Origin: UBA7672 sp041398245
Lineage (GTDB): Bacteria > Pseudomonadota > Alphaproteobacteria > Caulobacterales > Hyphomonadaceae
Reading direction: 5' to 3'
DNA length: 64,000 bases
Assembly (NCBI GenBank): GCA_041398245.1
Contig: JAWKVC010000004.1
Span: forward strand, 62,001 to 126,000
A program made the position numbers and the translations under genes. The first letter of the stretch is position 1; every line of letters starts with the position of its first letter. Below the pieces are notes generated by a model. The model was not told the origin of the DNA and did not search any database. It saw only the letters and a program-made list of their open reading frames with translations. Positions 43,160-51,518 of this stretch are shown piece by piece.

Positions 43160-44308
43160 TCACGGCGCGATCTCCGCCGCGATCCTGTCAGCCAGCAGGC
43201 GTCCCGCCTGCGTGAGCGCAATGCGTCCGCCATCGCGCGTCATCAGCCCGTCCGCGACAAGGGCGGCGATACGCGTCTCATCGGCCTTCAGACCAAGCGC
43301 CTCGATATCAGCGAGGGCGAGGCCCTCCTCTACCCGCAGGCCCATGGCGATGCGCTCGCGCGCCTGCGCGACGGCGTCGAGCCGCTCTTCCGCCGCCCAG
43401 CCCAGTCCCTTTGTCTGCACGCGCCGCAGATAATCACCCGGCTTGTCCGCAGCTTCGATCGCCCACCGCTCACCGTTTGCGCTCAGGCGGCCATGCGCGC
43501 CGGGACCGACGCCGGCCCAGTCAGCCGACGCCCAGTAGAGACCGTTGTGAACCGAGCGATGCGCCACGCTGCGCGCGTGATTGGAAATCTCGTAGGCCGG
43601 CAAACCCGCAGCCGCAGACATCTCCTGCGTCACGTCATAGAGTTCGGCGGCCTGATCATCGTTCACCGGCGCCCACACCTTGCGCGTCACGGCATACGCA
43701 AAGGCCGCGCCCGGCTCGATCGACAGCTCGTAGAGCGAGAGGTGGTCGGCGCCCAGACCCAGGGCGCCTGCCAACTCTTTGCGCCAGTCGTCCAGCGACT
43801 GCCCGGGGACGGCATAGATCATGTCGATCGAGACGGAACGGAATTTTCCCCGCGCCGCTTCGAACGCGGCCAGCGCGTCCGCAGCCGAATGCGTGCGGCC
43901 GAGAAATTTCAGCCGCTCATCGTCGAGCGACTGGAGCCCAAGCGACAGACGGTTGACGCCAGCCTCAGCAAACGCGCCGAAACGATCGGCGTCATCCGGG
44001 TTGGCTTCGAGCGTGATTTCCGCATCGGGCGCAACGCGCCATAGGCCGCCGACATGCCCGATCAGGCGCGCCACCTGCTCGCCGCTCATCAGCGATGGCG
44101 TGCCGCCGCCAAAATAGATCGAGCGGACATCGCGCCCGCCCGTGCGGGCGCGCCAGCCTTCGAGGTCCTTCAGGATCGCATCGAACAGGGGCGCCGTGTC
44201 GCGCGCCTTGGCGGCGTAGACGTTGAAGTCACAATAGGGGCAGATCCGCGCGCAATACGGCCAGTGCACGTAGACGCCGAAGCCGCGCTGCGGATCGAAA
44301 CCGCTCAT
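43160..44308 (-). CDS. hemW: HemW, radical-SAM heme chaperone
   Basis: 382 residues. The radical-SAM cluster motif is CARICPYCDF (C-x3-C-x2-C) after GFGVYVHWPY, followed by SIYFGGGTPSLMSGEQV, ITLEANPDD, GVNRLSLGLQSLDDERLKFL and SIDMIYAVPGQS, and a C-terminal HemN-type domain. Formerly annotated as coproporphyrinogen III oxidase-like; the HemW subgroup binds heme and lacks the second cysteine pattern of HemN. Start overlaps the rdgB stop (ATGA), so the two are coupled. Confidence 0.94.
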   Translation of the reverse strand: MSGFDPQRGFGVYVHWPYCARICPYCDFNVYAAKARDTAPLFDAILKDLEGWRARTGGRDVRSIYFGGGTPSLMSGEQVARLIGHVGGLWRVAPDAEITLEANPDDADRFGAFAEAGVNRLSLGLQSLDDERLKFLGRTHSAADALAAFEAARGKFRSVSIDMIYAVPGQSLDDWRKELAGALGLGADHLSLYELSIEPGAAFAYAVTRKVWAPVNDDQAAELYDVTQEMSAAAGLPAYEISNHARSVAHRSVHNGLYWASADWAGVGPGAHGRLSANGERWAIEAADKPGDYLRRVQTKGLGWAAEERLDAVAQARERIAMGLRVEEGLALADIEALGLKADETRIAALVADGLMTRDGGRIALTQAGRLLADRIAAEIAP

Positions 44309-44925
44309 CCGCGCAGGTAATCCATGAATCGGGCGAAGGCCGCGGCGCGGTGACTCATGCCATGTTTCTTGGCCTGGTCCATCTCGCCGAACGTTTCCGT
44401 CTCGCCCTCGGGCACGAAGATCGGATCGTAGCCAAAGCCCTTGTCGCCGCGTGGCGGGAAGACCAGCTGGCCGCGCACAACGCCCTCGAAGCTTTCGACA
44501 TGCCCGTCCGGCCAGGCCAGCGACAGCACGCAGACGAAGCTGGCGCGCTTGTCGACCTCGCCATCATCGCTGGTTTCGGCCCTGAGGCCGTCCTCCACCT
44601 TCTGCATGGCGAGGCGGAAGTCCTTTTCGGGTCCCGCCCAGCGCGCGGAATAGATGCCGGGAGCGCCCGACAACCCGTCGCAGCTGAGACCTGAATCATC
44701 CGCCAGCGCCGGCTCGCCCGACGCTGTCGCTGCGGCCAGCGCCTTAAGTTCGGCATTGCCGCGGAAGGTGTCGGCCGTTTCTTCCGGCTCGGGCAGCCCG
44801 AGTTCGCCGGCGGACACGGCGGTGAATCCGGCTTTTGCGAGAAGCTCCGAGAGCTCGCGCACCTTTCCGGGGTTGTGGGTAGCCGCGATCAGGCGGCCGG
44901 GAGCAGGTTTGCGGCGTTGGGTCAT
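44305..44925 (-). CDS. rdgB: Non-canonical purine NTP pyrophosphatase (ITPase)
   Basis: 206 residues from the ATG at 44925 (GAGGAC upstream); the longer frame is unsupported. RdgB/HAM1 removes ITP, dITP and XTP from nucleotide pools. Motifs: LIAATHNPGKVRELSELLA, ALADDSGLSCDGLSGAPGIY, YSARWAG, GFGYDPIFVPEGETETFGEM and KHGMSHRAAAFARF. In many alphaproteobacteria rph lies directly upstream; here an accessory block of about 4.7 kb separates them. Confidence 0.95.
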   Translation of the reverse strand: MTQRRKPAPGRLIAATHNPGKVRELSELLAKAGFTAVSAGELGLPEPEETADTFRGNAELKALAAATASGEPALADDSGLSCDGLSGAPGIYSARWAGPEKDFRLAMQKVEDGLRAETSDDGEVDKRASFVCVLSLAWPDGHVESFEGVVRGQLVFPPRGDKGFGYDPIFVPEGETETFGEMDQAKKHGMSHRAAAFARFMDYLRG

Positions 44926-45108
44926 GGCGGGGTCCTCGGCTTGGCCCGGGATGCGGGGTTTCTGGGGAGTGCGTCTCTTTGGCGGCGACTGCCGGGCCCG
45001 GCTGGACGTCCTTATTGTTTTTCGATATGGTCCGAATCCATCCCGCCAGACAAGCTGGCGCATGGCAAGCCGCGCCTTGGGCAAAGTGCTTCCAGGGAGA
45101 GGTAGATT

Positions 45109-45699
45109 TTGACCGCGTTGTGCGGTCCCGGATGGATTGGAGCCCCGGACCAGATGTTGATCAGCGCGACCGGCCGCGGGTCGATCTCGTCATTCCTGAA
45201 GGTGGCCGTGGATGTCGCCTGGGTGGTCGCCTGCGCCCTCCTTGGCTTCATCTGGATCATTGCCGCTTTCGCGCTCTATTCGATCGTTTCAGGCAATTCG
45301 ACCTTCCTCGACCTCGGACAATTCCCGCTCAATACCCCCCGCGATCTCACGATCTGGACGGTGATCGGCTCGATCCTGTGCATCGGCGTGATGATCATCT
45401 GCGCCTATCTGCGCGGCGTGTTCGAGACGCTGGTGAAGCGCGACCCCTTCGTGCCGGAGAACGCCAAGCGCTTCGCCGCGATCGGCATCGTGCTGGCCGC
45501 CATGGAAGGGTCGAGCATGTTCGTGGCGATCCTGGTGCGCCTGATCTTCGGGGTCTTCGCCCCGACAGGCGATGCGGCGCCCTTCCGGTTTCCGAACATT
45601 AACTGGCCGGTATGGCTTGCAGTGTTGACGCTGCTGGTTCTGGCCCAGGTCTTCCGCGAAGGCGCGGCGATGCGCGAGGAACAGAAGATGACAATTTGA
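45109..45699 (+). CDS. DUF2975-type four-helix membrane protein
   Basis: 196 residues from a TTG that has GGGAGAGG six bases before it; ATG at 45154 is an alternative. Four transmembrane helices: VAWVVACALLGFIWIIAAF, LTIWTVIGSILCIGVMIIC, FAAIGIVLAAMEGSSMFVA and WPVWLAVLTLLVLAQVF, with a conserved-looking loop LVKRDPFVPENAKRFAAIG typical of DUF2975. The downstream XRE-type regulator (45876) is the usual partner of DUF2975 proteins (YoaS/YozG type). Function unknown. Confidence 0.85.
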   Translation: MTALCGPGWIGAPDQMLISATGRGSISSFLKVAVDVAWVVACALLGFIWIIAAFALYSIVSGNSTFLDLGQFPLNTPRDLTIWTVIGSILCIGVMIICAYLRGVFETLVKRDPFVPENAKRFAAIGIVLAAMEGSSMFVAILVRLIFGVFAPTGDAAPFRFPNINWPVWLAVLTLLVLAQVFREGAAMREEQKMTI

Positions 45700-45875
45700 A
45701 CCATTCCGGACGCGGGATGGTTCAACCATTGCAGGGAGGCGGGGCAAGGGCCCGCAACAAGGTTACCGAGCGGGTTCGACCCCGCGACAAGGCTAAGGGC
45801 TGACGCGGCCCATGATGCGTTTACGACCCGCCGGTGGTCAGGACCGGTGAATGGATAAGGACTGAAACGGCGCCA

Positions 45876-46133
45876 ATGGCGATCCGCGTCACCCTCGATC
45901 GAGTTCTGCTGGACAGACGCATGTCGCTCACCGAGCTGGGCGACCGCGTCGGCATTACGCTCGCCAATCTGTCGATCCTGAAGACCGGTAAGGCCAAGGC
46001 CATCCGTTTCTCGACGCTTGAAGCGCTGTGCCGCGAACTCAACTGCCAGCCCGGCGACATTCTCGTCTGGGACCCCGACGTCGCGGCTGACGCGGACGAT
46101 GAAGACGGCGAGCGAGCCGTCGCCGCCGAATAG
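45876..46133 (+). CDS. XRE-family helix-turn-helix regulator (YozG-like)
   Basis: 85 residues from the ATG at 45876, with AAGGA upstream. Contains one Cro/C1-type helix-turn-helix: MSLTELGDRVGITLANLSIL with KTGKAKAIRFSTLEALCREL, and the characteristic NCQPGDILVWDPD end of the YozG/COG3655 group, followed by an acidic tail. It lies 176 bp after the DUF2975 gene on the same strand; the pair commonly occurs together. Target unknown, probably its own operon. Confidence 0.88.
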   Translation: MAIRVTLDRVLLDRRMSLTELGDRVGITLANLSILKTGKAKAIRFSTLEALCRELNCQPGDILVWDPDVAADADDEDGERAVAAE

Positions 46134-46252
46134 CCGGATTATCAAATTATCGTTCCAGCTTTCGCGTGCGTCAGCCTTGACGGACGGGACTTCGGCCTTG
46201 ATCTGCTAAAGACAGATCTGATCACGAGCTTTCGAGCCCGGGGACGACAATA

Positions 46253-47413
46253 ATGACCGGCAGCCTGCAAGGCGAAATGACCGGCGATATCTCCCAGCTG
46301 CTTCTGGGGATTTGCGGCGGCGCGCTACTGACGATGGCGGCCGCGATGCTGCGTGCGCCCCGCCCTGCCGCCCGCTGGACCGGCTTCATCTTCTTCGCCT
46401 GCTCCGCCCTCTTCGCCGTCAAATTGTGGAATGACGAGACCGGCGTGCTGCCGCCCGAACTCGCGCTGGCCGTTGGCATCACGGCGATGACATCCGTCGG
46501 CTGGTTCTGGCTGATGGTGATGGCGCTGTTCGGCGATGTGGAGCGCTATCGGCCCGTCATGTTCCTGGCGCCCGCCGCCATGGGGCTGTGCGGCATCGCC
46601 AACGCGCTGAGATTGCAGCCCTTCATCCCTTACCTTTGGGTGATCACCAGCACGTTCCAGATCACGCTGGCGATCTGGGCCATCGTGATCGTGATGCGCG
46701 GCTGGCGCGATGATCTGGTGGAATCGCGCCGGCGCCTGCGCGCGCCCTTCATGGCGGCGGTTGCAGCCTACATCCTGTCGCTCAACGGGTTCGATGCGCT
46801 CGAAATGCTGGGCGGGACGCCGGACTGGTATCCCACGTTCAACGCCGCTCTGCTGGCCACGATCGTGCTGGCCGGCGCCGTCGTCTTCCTCGATCCGCGC
46901 GAAGAGATGTTCGGAACGGAAGCCCAGCCCGCCGGGCCCAAGGTCCCGCCGCGCGCCTCCCCTCCTGTCCAGCAGGCGTCGGCCGCCAACGGCAAGGCGA
47001 ACGGCAATGGCGGCGCCCAGACGCCGGTGCTGGACCGGGCCGCGAAAGCCGATCTCGACCGGCTCGAAGCCCTGATGTCGAAGGATCAGGTGTGGAAGGA
47101 GGAAGGCCTCACCATCGCCGGCCTCGCCCTGCGCGCCGGCGTGCCTGAAACCCAGCTGCGCCGCCTGATCAACGACCGGCTCGGCTATCGCAACTTCCCC
47201 AGCTATGTGAACGCCCACCGCATCGCCGCCGCCAAGGCGCGGCTGGCCGACCCCAACGATTCGCGCGTGTCGATCTCGACCATCGCTTACGACATCGGAT
47301 TCGCCTCGCTCGGCCCGTTCAACCGCGCCTTCAAGGAGGCGTTGGGCATTTCGCCTTCCGAGTGGCGCCGCAAGGCGCTGGGCGAGGACTCGCCGATTCC
47401 TGAAAACGCCTGA
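46253..47413 (+). CDS. Membrane-embedded AraC-type transcriptional regulator
   Basis: 386 residues. Residues 1-225 hold about seven transmembrane helices (for example LLLGICGGALLTMAAAML, LALAVGITAMTSVGWFWLM, FLAPAAMGLCGIANALRL, ATIVLAGAVVFLDPREE). A Pro/Ala/Asn-rich linker of about 50 residues leads to a C-terminal AraC helix-turn-helix pair (LTIAGLALRAGVPETQLRRL, NFPSYVNAHRIAAAKARLAD, ISTIAYDIGFASLGPFNRAF). The form is that of a one-component receptor that senses at the membrane and binds DNA from there. The UrcA-family gene 173 bp downstream is a likely target. Confidence 0.88.
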   Translation: MTGSLQGEMTGDISQLLLGICGGALLTMAAAMLRAPRPAARWTGFIFFACSALFAVKLWNDETGVLPPELALAVGITAMTSVGWFWLMVMALFGDVERYRPVMFLAPAAMGLCGIANALRLQPFIPYLWVITSTFQITLAIWAIVIVMRGWRDDLVESRRRLRAPFMAAVAAYILSLNGFDALEMLGGTPDWYPTFNAALLATIVLAGAVVFLDPREEMFGTEAQPAGPKVPPRASPPVQQASAANGKANGNGGAQTPVLDRAAKADLDRLEALMSKDQVWKEEGLTIAGLALRAGVPETQLRRLINDRLGYRNFPSYVNAHRIAAAKARLADPNDSRVSISTIAYDIGFASLGPFNRAFKEALGISPSEWRRKALGEDSPIPENA

Positions 47414-47586
47414 TCGATTCCTGAAAACCTGAACGGAATCAGCGGCCGAATTGTTCGGTTACAAACGGCTCGTCACTTTCCGAAATGGCTTGTCGATTTT
47501 TGCGAAGCCGCGCCTTTTCGCAAAATCGGCGAGCGGACGGCCCCGCCACCCCCCAATGTCAGCTCACCCATGCACAGGAGATGACA

Positions 47587-47976
47587 ATGGGAACCGAAAG
47601 AACGCTGACCTCCCCGAACCTGATCACGAGCATCCTCGCCGTCATCCTGGCGGCCGGATCCCTCACCCTTGCGCCGATGGCGATGGCCGAGCCGGTCTCG
47701 GCCCAGTCCACCGCCACGGCGGTGTCCTATTCCGACCTCGATCTGTCGACCGAGGCCGGCGCCCGCACTGTGCTGCAGCGGATCAACGCCGCTGCGCGCA
47801 CCGCGTGCGGCTCTGAGCCCGTGCACAGCCCGCTCTTTCCGCGCGCGGTAACGCAGTTCCAGACCTGCGTGTCGCAAGCGGTTGAAACGGCGGTGGACGG
47901 AATCGACGCCCCCGTTGTCCTCGCCTTCCACAAGGCCGGGGTCAGCGAACCCCCGACTATGATCGCCTTGCGCTAG
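47587..47976 (+). CDS. UrcA-family exported protein
   Basis: 129 residues from the ATG at 47587, six bases after AGGAG (an ATG at 47581 touches it). A signal peptide (ITSILAVILAAGSLTLAPMA then MAEPVSAQ) precedes the UrcA motif: AVSYSDLDLSTEAGARTVLQ with RINAAARTACG and a later FQTCVSQAVETAV, giving two cysteines likely to pair. UrcA proteins are small periplasmic proteins of unknown function frequent in Caulobacterales and Sphingomonadales. Followed by a strong terminator. Confidence 0.85.
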   Translation: MGTERTLTSPNLITSILAVILAAGSLTLAPMAMAEPVSAQSTATAVSYSDLDLSTEAGARTVLQRINAAARTACGSEPVHSPLFPRAVTQFQTCVSQAVETAVDGIDAPVVLAFHKAGVSEPPTMIALR

Positions 47977-48026
47977 GGCGCGGCGCGGCTGCCTCTCCAG
48001 GCGGCTCGCTCCCGCCCGGCGCCTGC

Positions 48027-48077
48027 GGCGGGCTTTCCGGACCCATCCGATTCCCGGAAAGCCCGCCGTTCTTCTTT
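48027..48077 (+). terminator. Strong intrinsic terminator after the UrcA-family gene
   Basis: A perfect 14-bp stem (GGCGGGCTTTCCGG at 48027-48040 with its complement at 48054-48067) and 13-base loop, followed on the plus strand by GTTCTTCTTTC. It separates the plus-strand UrcA gene from the converging Nudix gene. Confidence 0.8.
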
Positions 48078-48106
48078 CAGCAGGCCCGGTATTTCAGCTC
48101 CGGTTC

Positions 48107-48718
48107 TCAGCGCGCCTTCGGCTTGCCCTTGCGCGAGCGCGACATCAGCCACAGGCCCAGCGTCATCACCTTGGCGTCCTCGAACCCGCAGGCCTCGACA
48201 CGGGCAAGGAAATCCTCGCGCGAAAACTCGACCCTGCGGATATCTTCCTTCTCGGCGGCGAGTCCCGAGGCCTTGGGATCGACCAGATCAGCCGTCTTCA
48301 CTGGCGCGTAGTAGAGAAAGATGCGCTCCGAGCTTGATCCCGGCGAGGCGTAGCCGTTGCCGATCAGCGTCAGCTTGCCGGCGCGATAGCCGACCTCCTC
48401 CATCATCTCGCGACGAATGCAGTCTTCGGGCTCCTCGCCCTCCTCCACCGACCCCGCCATCGCCTCGATCAGATAGCCCGGGCCCTTGGCGTAGGTTGCG
48501 ACGCGGAATTGTTCGGCCAGCACGATCACATCGCGTTCGACATCGTGGATCAGCGCCGCCGCGCTGTCGCCACGCTCGAACACTTCGCGGCGCGAGCCGG
48601 TGACGCGCCCCTTCCCGGCGGCGCGGTCGAAATCGAAGACGTATTCATCAACCTTGTAGCGGCCCTTGTAGACTGTCGTCTTCGACTTGATGTCCGCCTT
48701 CCGTTTCTTCACGGCCAT
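48107..48718 (-). CDS. Nudix hydrolase (ADP-ribose/GDP-mannose pyrophosphatase type)
   Basis: 203 residues from the ATG at 48718. The Nudix box is AGSVEEGEEPEDCIRREMME followed by EVGY (GX5EX7REUXEEXGU), preceded by VIVLAEQFRVATYAKGPGYL, the pattern of the ADP-ribose pyrophosphatase/NudK group. SPGSSSERIFLYYAPV after the box supports this. It hydrolyses nucleoside diphosphate sugars in the cytosol. The start overlaps the beta-lactamase stop (TGATG). Substrate not certain. Confidence 0.9.
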   Translation of the reverse strand: MAVKKRKADIKSKTTVYKGRYKVDEYVFDFDRAAGKGRVTGSRREVFERGDSAAALIHDVERDVIVLAEQFRVATYAKGPGYLIEAMAGSVEEGEEPEDCIRREMMEEVGYRAGKLTLIGNGYASPGSSSERIFLYYAPVKTADLVDPKASGLAAEKEDIRRVEFSREDFLARVEACGFEDAKVMTLGLWLMSRSRKGKPKAR

Positions 48719-49599
48719 CAACCGAACTCCCGCACAACGATACGCGCCACATCGGCGTGCGCTGCGGCTTTCACGTCATCCGGCGCATCGCTCTCACTGA
48801 GATAGCTCGCGATCACGATGGGCGAGCGACCGGGCGGAAACGCGATGGCGACATCATTGTGCGCGCCATTGCCACCCGTACCGGTCTTGTCGCCGGCGTT
48901 CCACGCCGCCGGCAGTCCCGCGCGCAGGCGATCCAGCCCCGTCGATGTCTTGCGCAGCCAGCCGGTAAGTCGCTCGCGCGAGGCGGCGTTGAGAACATGA
49001 TCCGTCGTCAGGATGCGCTGCGCCGTCAGCGCCATCGCCTCCGGCGTCGTCGTATCACGCGGATCGCCCGGCGCGTTCTCGTTGAGCGTGGGCTCCGTCC
49101 GATCCAGCCGCGTGACGCTATCGCCCGCCTCGCGGAAGAAACGCGTCAGCCCCTGAGGCCCGAACATGGGCGCAAGAAGAAGGTTGGCGGCGCAATTGTC
49201 GCTCACCGTGACGATGGCTTCGCACAGCTCCTCGACACGCATGCGGCCAATACCGGTCGCCGGATCGATCCTCGTCTCGCACACTGGCGAATGCGGCAAC
49301 AGATCGCCCTTGTTGAAGAGCATGACCTCGTCGAGGCTCATGCCCTGCTCACAACGCTTCAGGATGCCCGCCGCCAGCAGCCATTTGAACGTCGAAGCCA
49401 TGGCGAAGCGTTCCTGCCGGCGATGGCCGATCGTGGCGCCTGAACCAGCATCGATGACGCAGACGCCGACGCGTCCGCCGATGCGGTCTTCGATCGCGGC
49501 GAGCGCGGCTTCGGCGCCCGCCGCCGGATCGGGCGTGGCCGCGCATCCCGCCAGAACAAGACTTGCGCTTCCCCCGACAACCCCGCGCCGCGTCAGCAT
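48718..49599 (-). CDS. Class A serine beta-lactamase, probable Tat-exported lipoprotein
   Basis: 293 residues from the ATG at 49599. The N-terminus MLTRRGVVGGSASLVLAGC combines a twin-arginine motif with a lipobox (LAGC). All class A catalytic motifs are present: S69-T-F-K72, S133-D-N135, E169-P-T-L-N173 and K238-T-G240, so the enzyme should be active against penicillins or related beta-lactams. The Ambler subgroup cannot be told from sequence reading. It overlaps the rph stop by one base and the Nudix start, forming a tight rph-bla-nudix unit. No AmpR-type regulator is adjacent; ampG is 11 kb away. Confidence 0.93.
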   Translation of the reverse strand: MLTRRGVVGGSASLVLAGCAATPDPAAGAEAALAAIEDRIGGRVGVCVIDAGSGATIGHRRQERFAMASTFKWLLAAGILKRCEQGMSLDEVMLFNKGDLLPHSPVCETRIDPATGIGRMRVEELCEAIVTVSDNCAANLLLAPMFGPQGLTRFFREAGDSVTRLDRTEPTLNENAPGDPRDTTTPEAMALTAQRILTTDHVLNAASRERLTGWLRKTSTGLDRLRAGLPAAWNAGDKTGTGGNGAHNDVAIAFPPGRSPIVIASYLSESDAPDDVKAAAHADVARIVVREFG

Positions 49600-50315
49600 C
49601 AGAGCCCCAGCGCCTTCCTCTGCGCGGCGAACAGGTCCTCGCAGCCCTGCTCGGCGAGATCCATCAGCGCGGTGAATTCCGCGCGCGTGAAGGCGCGCTG
49701 CTCGCCCGTGCCCTGGATCTCGATCAGCTTGCCGCCGGACGCCATCACGAAATTCGCGTCCACCTGCGCCGCGCTGTCTTCGGGGTAGTCGAGGTCGAGC
49801 ACCGGCACATCCTCGAACACGCCGCACGACACCGCCGCCACCTGCGCCGACAACGGGTTCTCCTTGATGACGCCTTCCTCGACCAGATAGCGGCAGGCCA
49901 GCGCGAGGGCGACATAGGCGCCCGTGATCGCGGCCGTGCGTGTGCCGCCATCAGCCTGCAGCACATCGCAGTCGAGTGTAATCGTGTTCTCGCCCAGCGC
50001 CTTCATGTCGGTCACCGAGCGCAGCGCGCGGCCGATCAGGCGCTGGATTTCCTGCGTGCGGCCGGACTGCTTGCCTTCCGCCGCCTCGCGCCGTCCGCGC
50101 GTGTGGGTGGCGCGCGGCAGCATGCCGTATTCGCCGGTGACCCAGCCCTCGCCCTTGCCCTTCTTCCAGCGCGGAACCTCCCCCGCCCACGACGCCGTGC
50201 ACAGGACATGCGTGTGGCCAAACTTCGCAAGGCACGACCCCTCCGCATAACGCGTGACGCCCGCCTCCAGCGTGACGGGGCGGAGCTGGCTGGGGGATCG
50301 GCCGGAAGGTCTCAT
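49599..50315 (-). CDS. rph: Ribonuclease PH
   Basis: 238 residues from the ATG at 50315. RNase PH trims tRNA 3' ends phosphorolytically. The family signature is clear: MRPSGRSPSQLRPVTLEAGV, EGSCLAKFGHTHVLCTAS, GEGWVTGEYGMLPRATHTR, IGRALRSVTDMKALGENTI, CDVLQADGGTRTAAITGAYV and the C-terminal EIQGTGEQRAFTRAEFTALM. Divergent from hrcA with 81 bp between, the usual arrangement in alphaproteobacteria; the usual downstream partner rdgB is displaced. Confidence 0.96.
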   Translation of the reverse strand: MRPSGRSPSQLRPVTLEAGVTRYAEGSCLAKFGHTHVLCTASWAGEVPRWKKGKGEGWVTGEYGMLPRATHTRGRREAAEGKQSGRTQEIQRLIGRALRSVTDMKALGENTITLDCDVLQADGGTRTAAITGAYVALALACRYLVEEGVIKENPLSAQVAAVSCGVFEDVPVLDLDYPEDSAAQVDANFVMASGGKLIEIQGTGEQRAFTRAEFTALMDLAEQGCEDLFAAQRKALGL

Positions 50316-50396
50316 CAAATCAGGGCTTTCTATGGTGTCACAGGTAGCGCCGGGCCTGTTGAAACCCCGACAGGCAACCCATAACTTCCCCCCGCA

Positions 50397-51512
50397 ATGA
50401 CCGCCAGCCCGCCCAATTCCCCCGGACCCGGCTCCTTCCTGTCCGCCTTCACGGCCATGGACAGGCGCTCGCGCGATATCTTCCGCGAGATCGTGCAATC
50501 CTATCTTGAGACCGGCGAGCCGGTGGGCTCACGCACCATCTCGCGCCGGGGCGTCGCGCTGTCGCCCGCCTCGATCCGCAATGTGATGTCGGACCTGACC
50601 GAGCTTGGCCTGATCGACTCGCCGCACACGTCGGCCGGGCGCATCCCCACCCATGCCGGCCTGCGCGTCTTCGTCGACTCGCTGCTGCAGCTTGGCGAAC
50701 CCGCCGAAACCGACAAGCGCGAAATCGAAAGCCGTCTCGCCGGCTCGGGCCGCCGCGTCGACAATGTGCTGTCGGAAGCCTCCGAACTTCTGTCCGGTCT
50801 GGTCGGCGGCGCCGGCCTCGTCTCGACGCCGACCGCCGATGCGCCGATCCGCCATGTCGAGTTCGTGCGGATTTCCTCCGAGCAGGCGCTCGCCGTCATC
50901 GTCGCCGAATCCGGCGATGTCGAGAACCGCGTGCTGGCCCTGCCTGCCGGGCTCCCCGCCGCGGCGCTGATAGAGGCCGGCAACTATCTCAACGCCCGCA
51001 TGAAGGGCCGCTCGCTGGCCGAGGCGCGCGAGGTTGTGCTGGCCGAGATCCGCTCGCGCCGCGCCCTGCTGGACCAGACGGCGGCCCGGTTGGTCGAGGA
51101 CGGGCTGGCGCAATGGTCGGGCGAGGACCCGGCCCGTGGCCGCTCGCTGATCGTGCGCGGGCGCGCCAACCTGCTGGACGATCCGCGCGCCTCGGAAGAC
51201 CTCGACCGCGTCCGCGACCTTTTCGCCGAGCTGGAACGCTCGGAAAACCTGCTCAACGTGCTTGATACCGCCCGGGACGCCGAGGGCGTCCGCCTGTTCA
51301 TCGGCGCGGAAAACCCGCTGTTTTCGCTGTCGGGTTCCGCAATGATCGTCGCTCCCTATATGGACGGGAACAGGAAGATCGTGGGCGCGCTGGGCGTGAT
51401 CGGGCCGACGCGGCTGAATTATGCTCGCGTCATTCCCATGGTGGACTATACGGCGCAGGTGGTGGGGCGGCTTCTTGGCGAGTCCCGCGCCCCGGCAGGC
51501 AAACGTGAGTAA
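50397..51512 (+). CDS. hrcA: Heat-inducible transcription repressor HrcA
   Basis: 371 residues. HrcA represses chaperone operons by binding CIRCE elements. An N-terminal winged helix (DRRSRDIFREIVQSYLETGE, PVGSRTISRRGVALSPASIR, NVMSDLTELGLIDSPHTSAG, RIPTHAGLRVFVD) is followed by the GAF-like and dimerisation domains (NRVLALPAGLP region, FIGAENPLFSLSGSAMIVAP, GALGVIGPTRLNYARVIPMV). It precedes grpE by six bases. I found no CIRCE inverted repeat in front of hrcA or grpE, so these are probably not autoregulated by it here. Confidence 0.95.
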   Translation: MTASPPNSPGPGSFLSAFTAMDRRSRDIFREIVQSYLETGEPVGSRTISRRGVALSPASIRNVMSDLTELGLIDSPHTSAGRIPTHAGLRVFVDSLLQLGEPAETDKREIESRLAGSGRRVDNVLSEASELLSGLVGGAGLVSTPTADAPIRHVEFVRISSEQALAVIVAESGDVENRVLALPAGLPAAALIEAGNYLNARMKGRSLAEAREVVLAEIRSRRALLDQTAARLVEDGLAQWSGEDPARGRSLIVRGRANLLDDPRASEDLDRVRDLFAELERSENLLNVLDTARDAEGVRLFIGAENPLFSLSGSAMIVAPYMDGNRKIVGALGVIGPTRLNYARVIPMVDYTAQVVGRLLGESRAPAGKRE

Positions 51513-51518
51513 GGCGTG

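Noticed and set aside
50316..50396. Search for a CIRCE element before hrcA
   Set aside because: No TTAGCACTC-N9-GAGTGCTAA-like inverted repeat is visible in the rph-hrcA gap.
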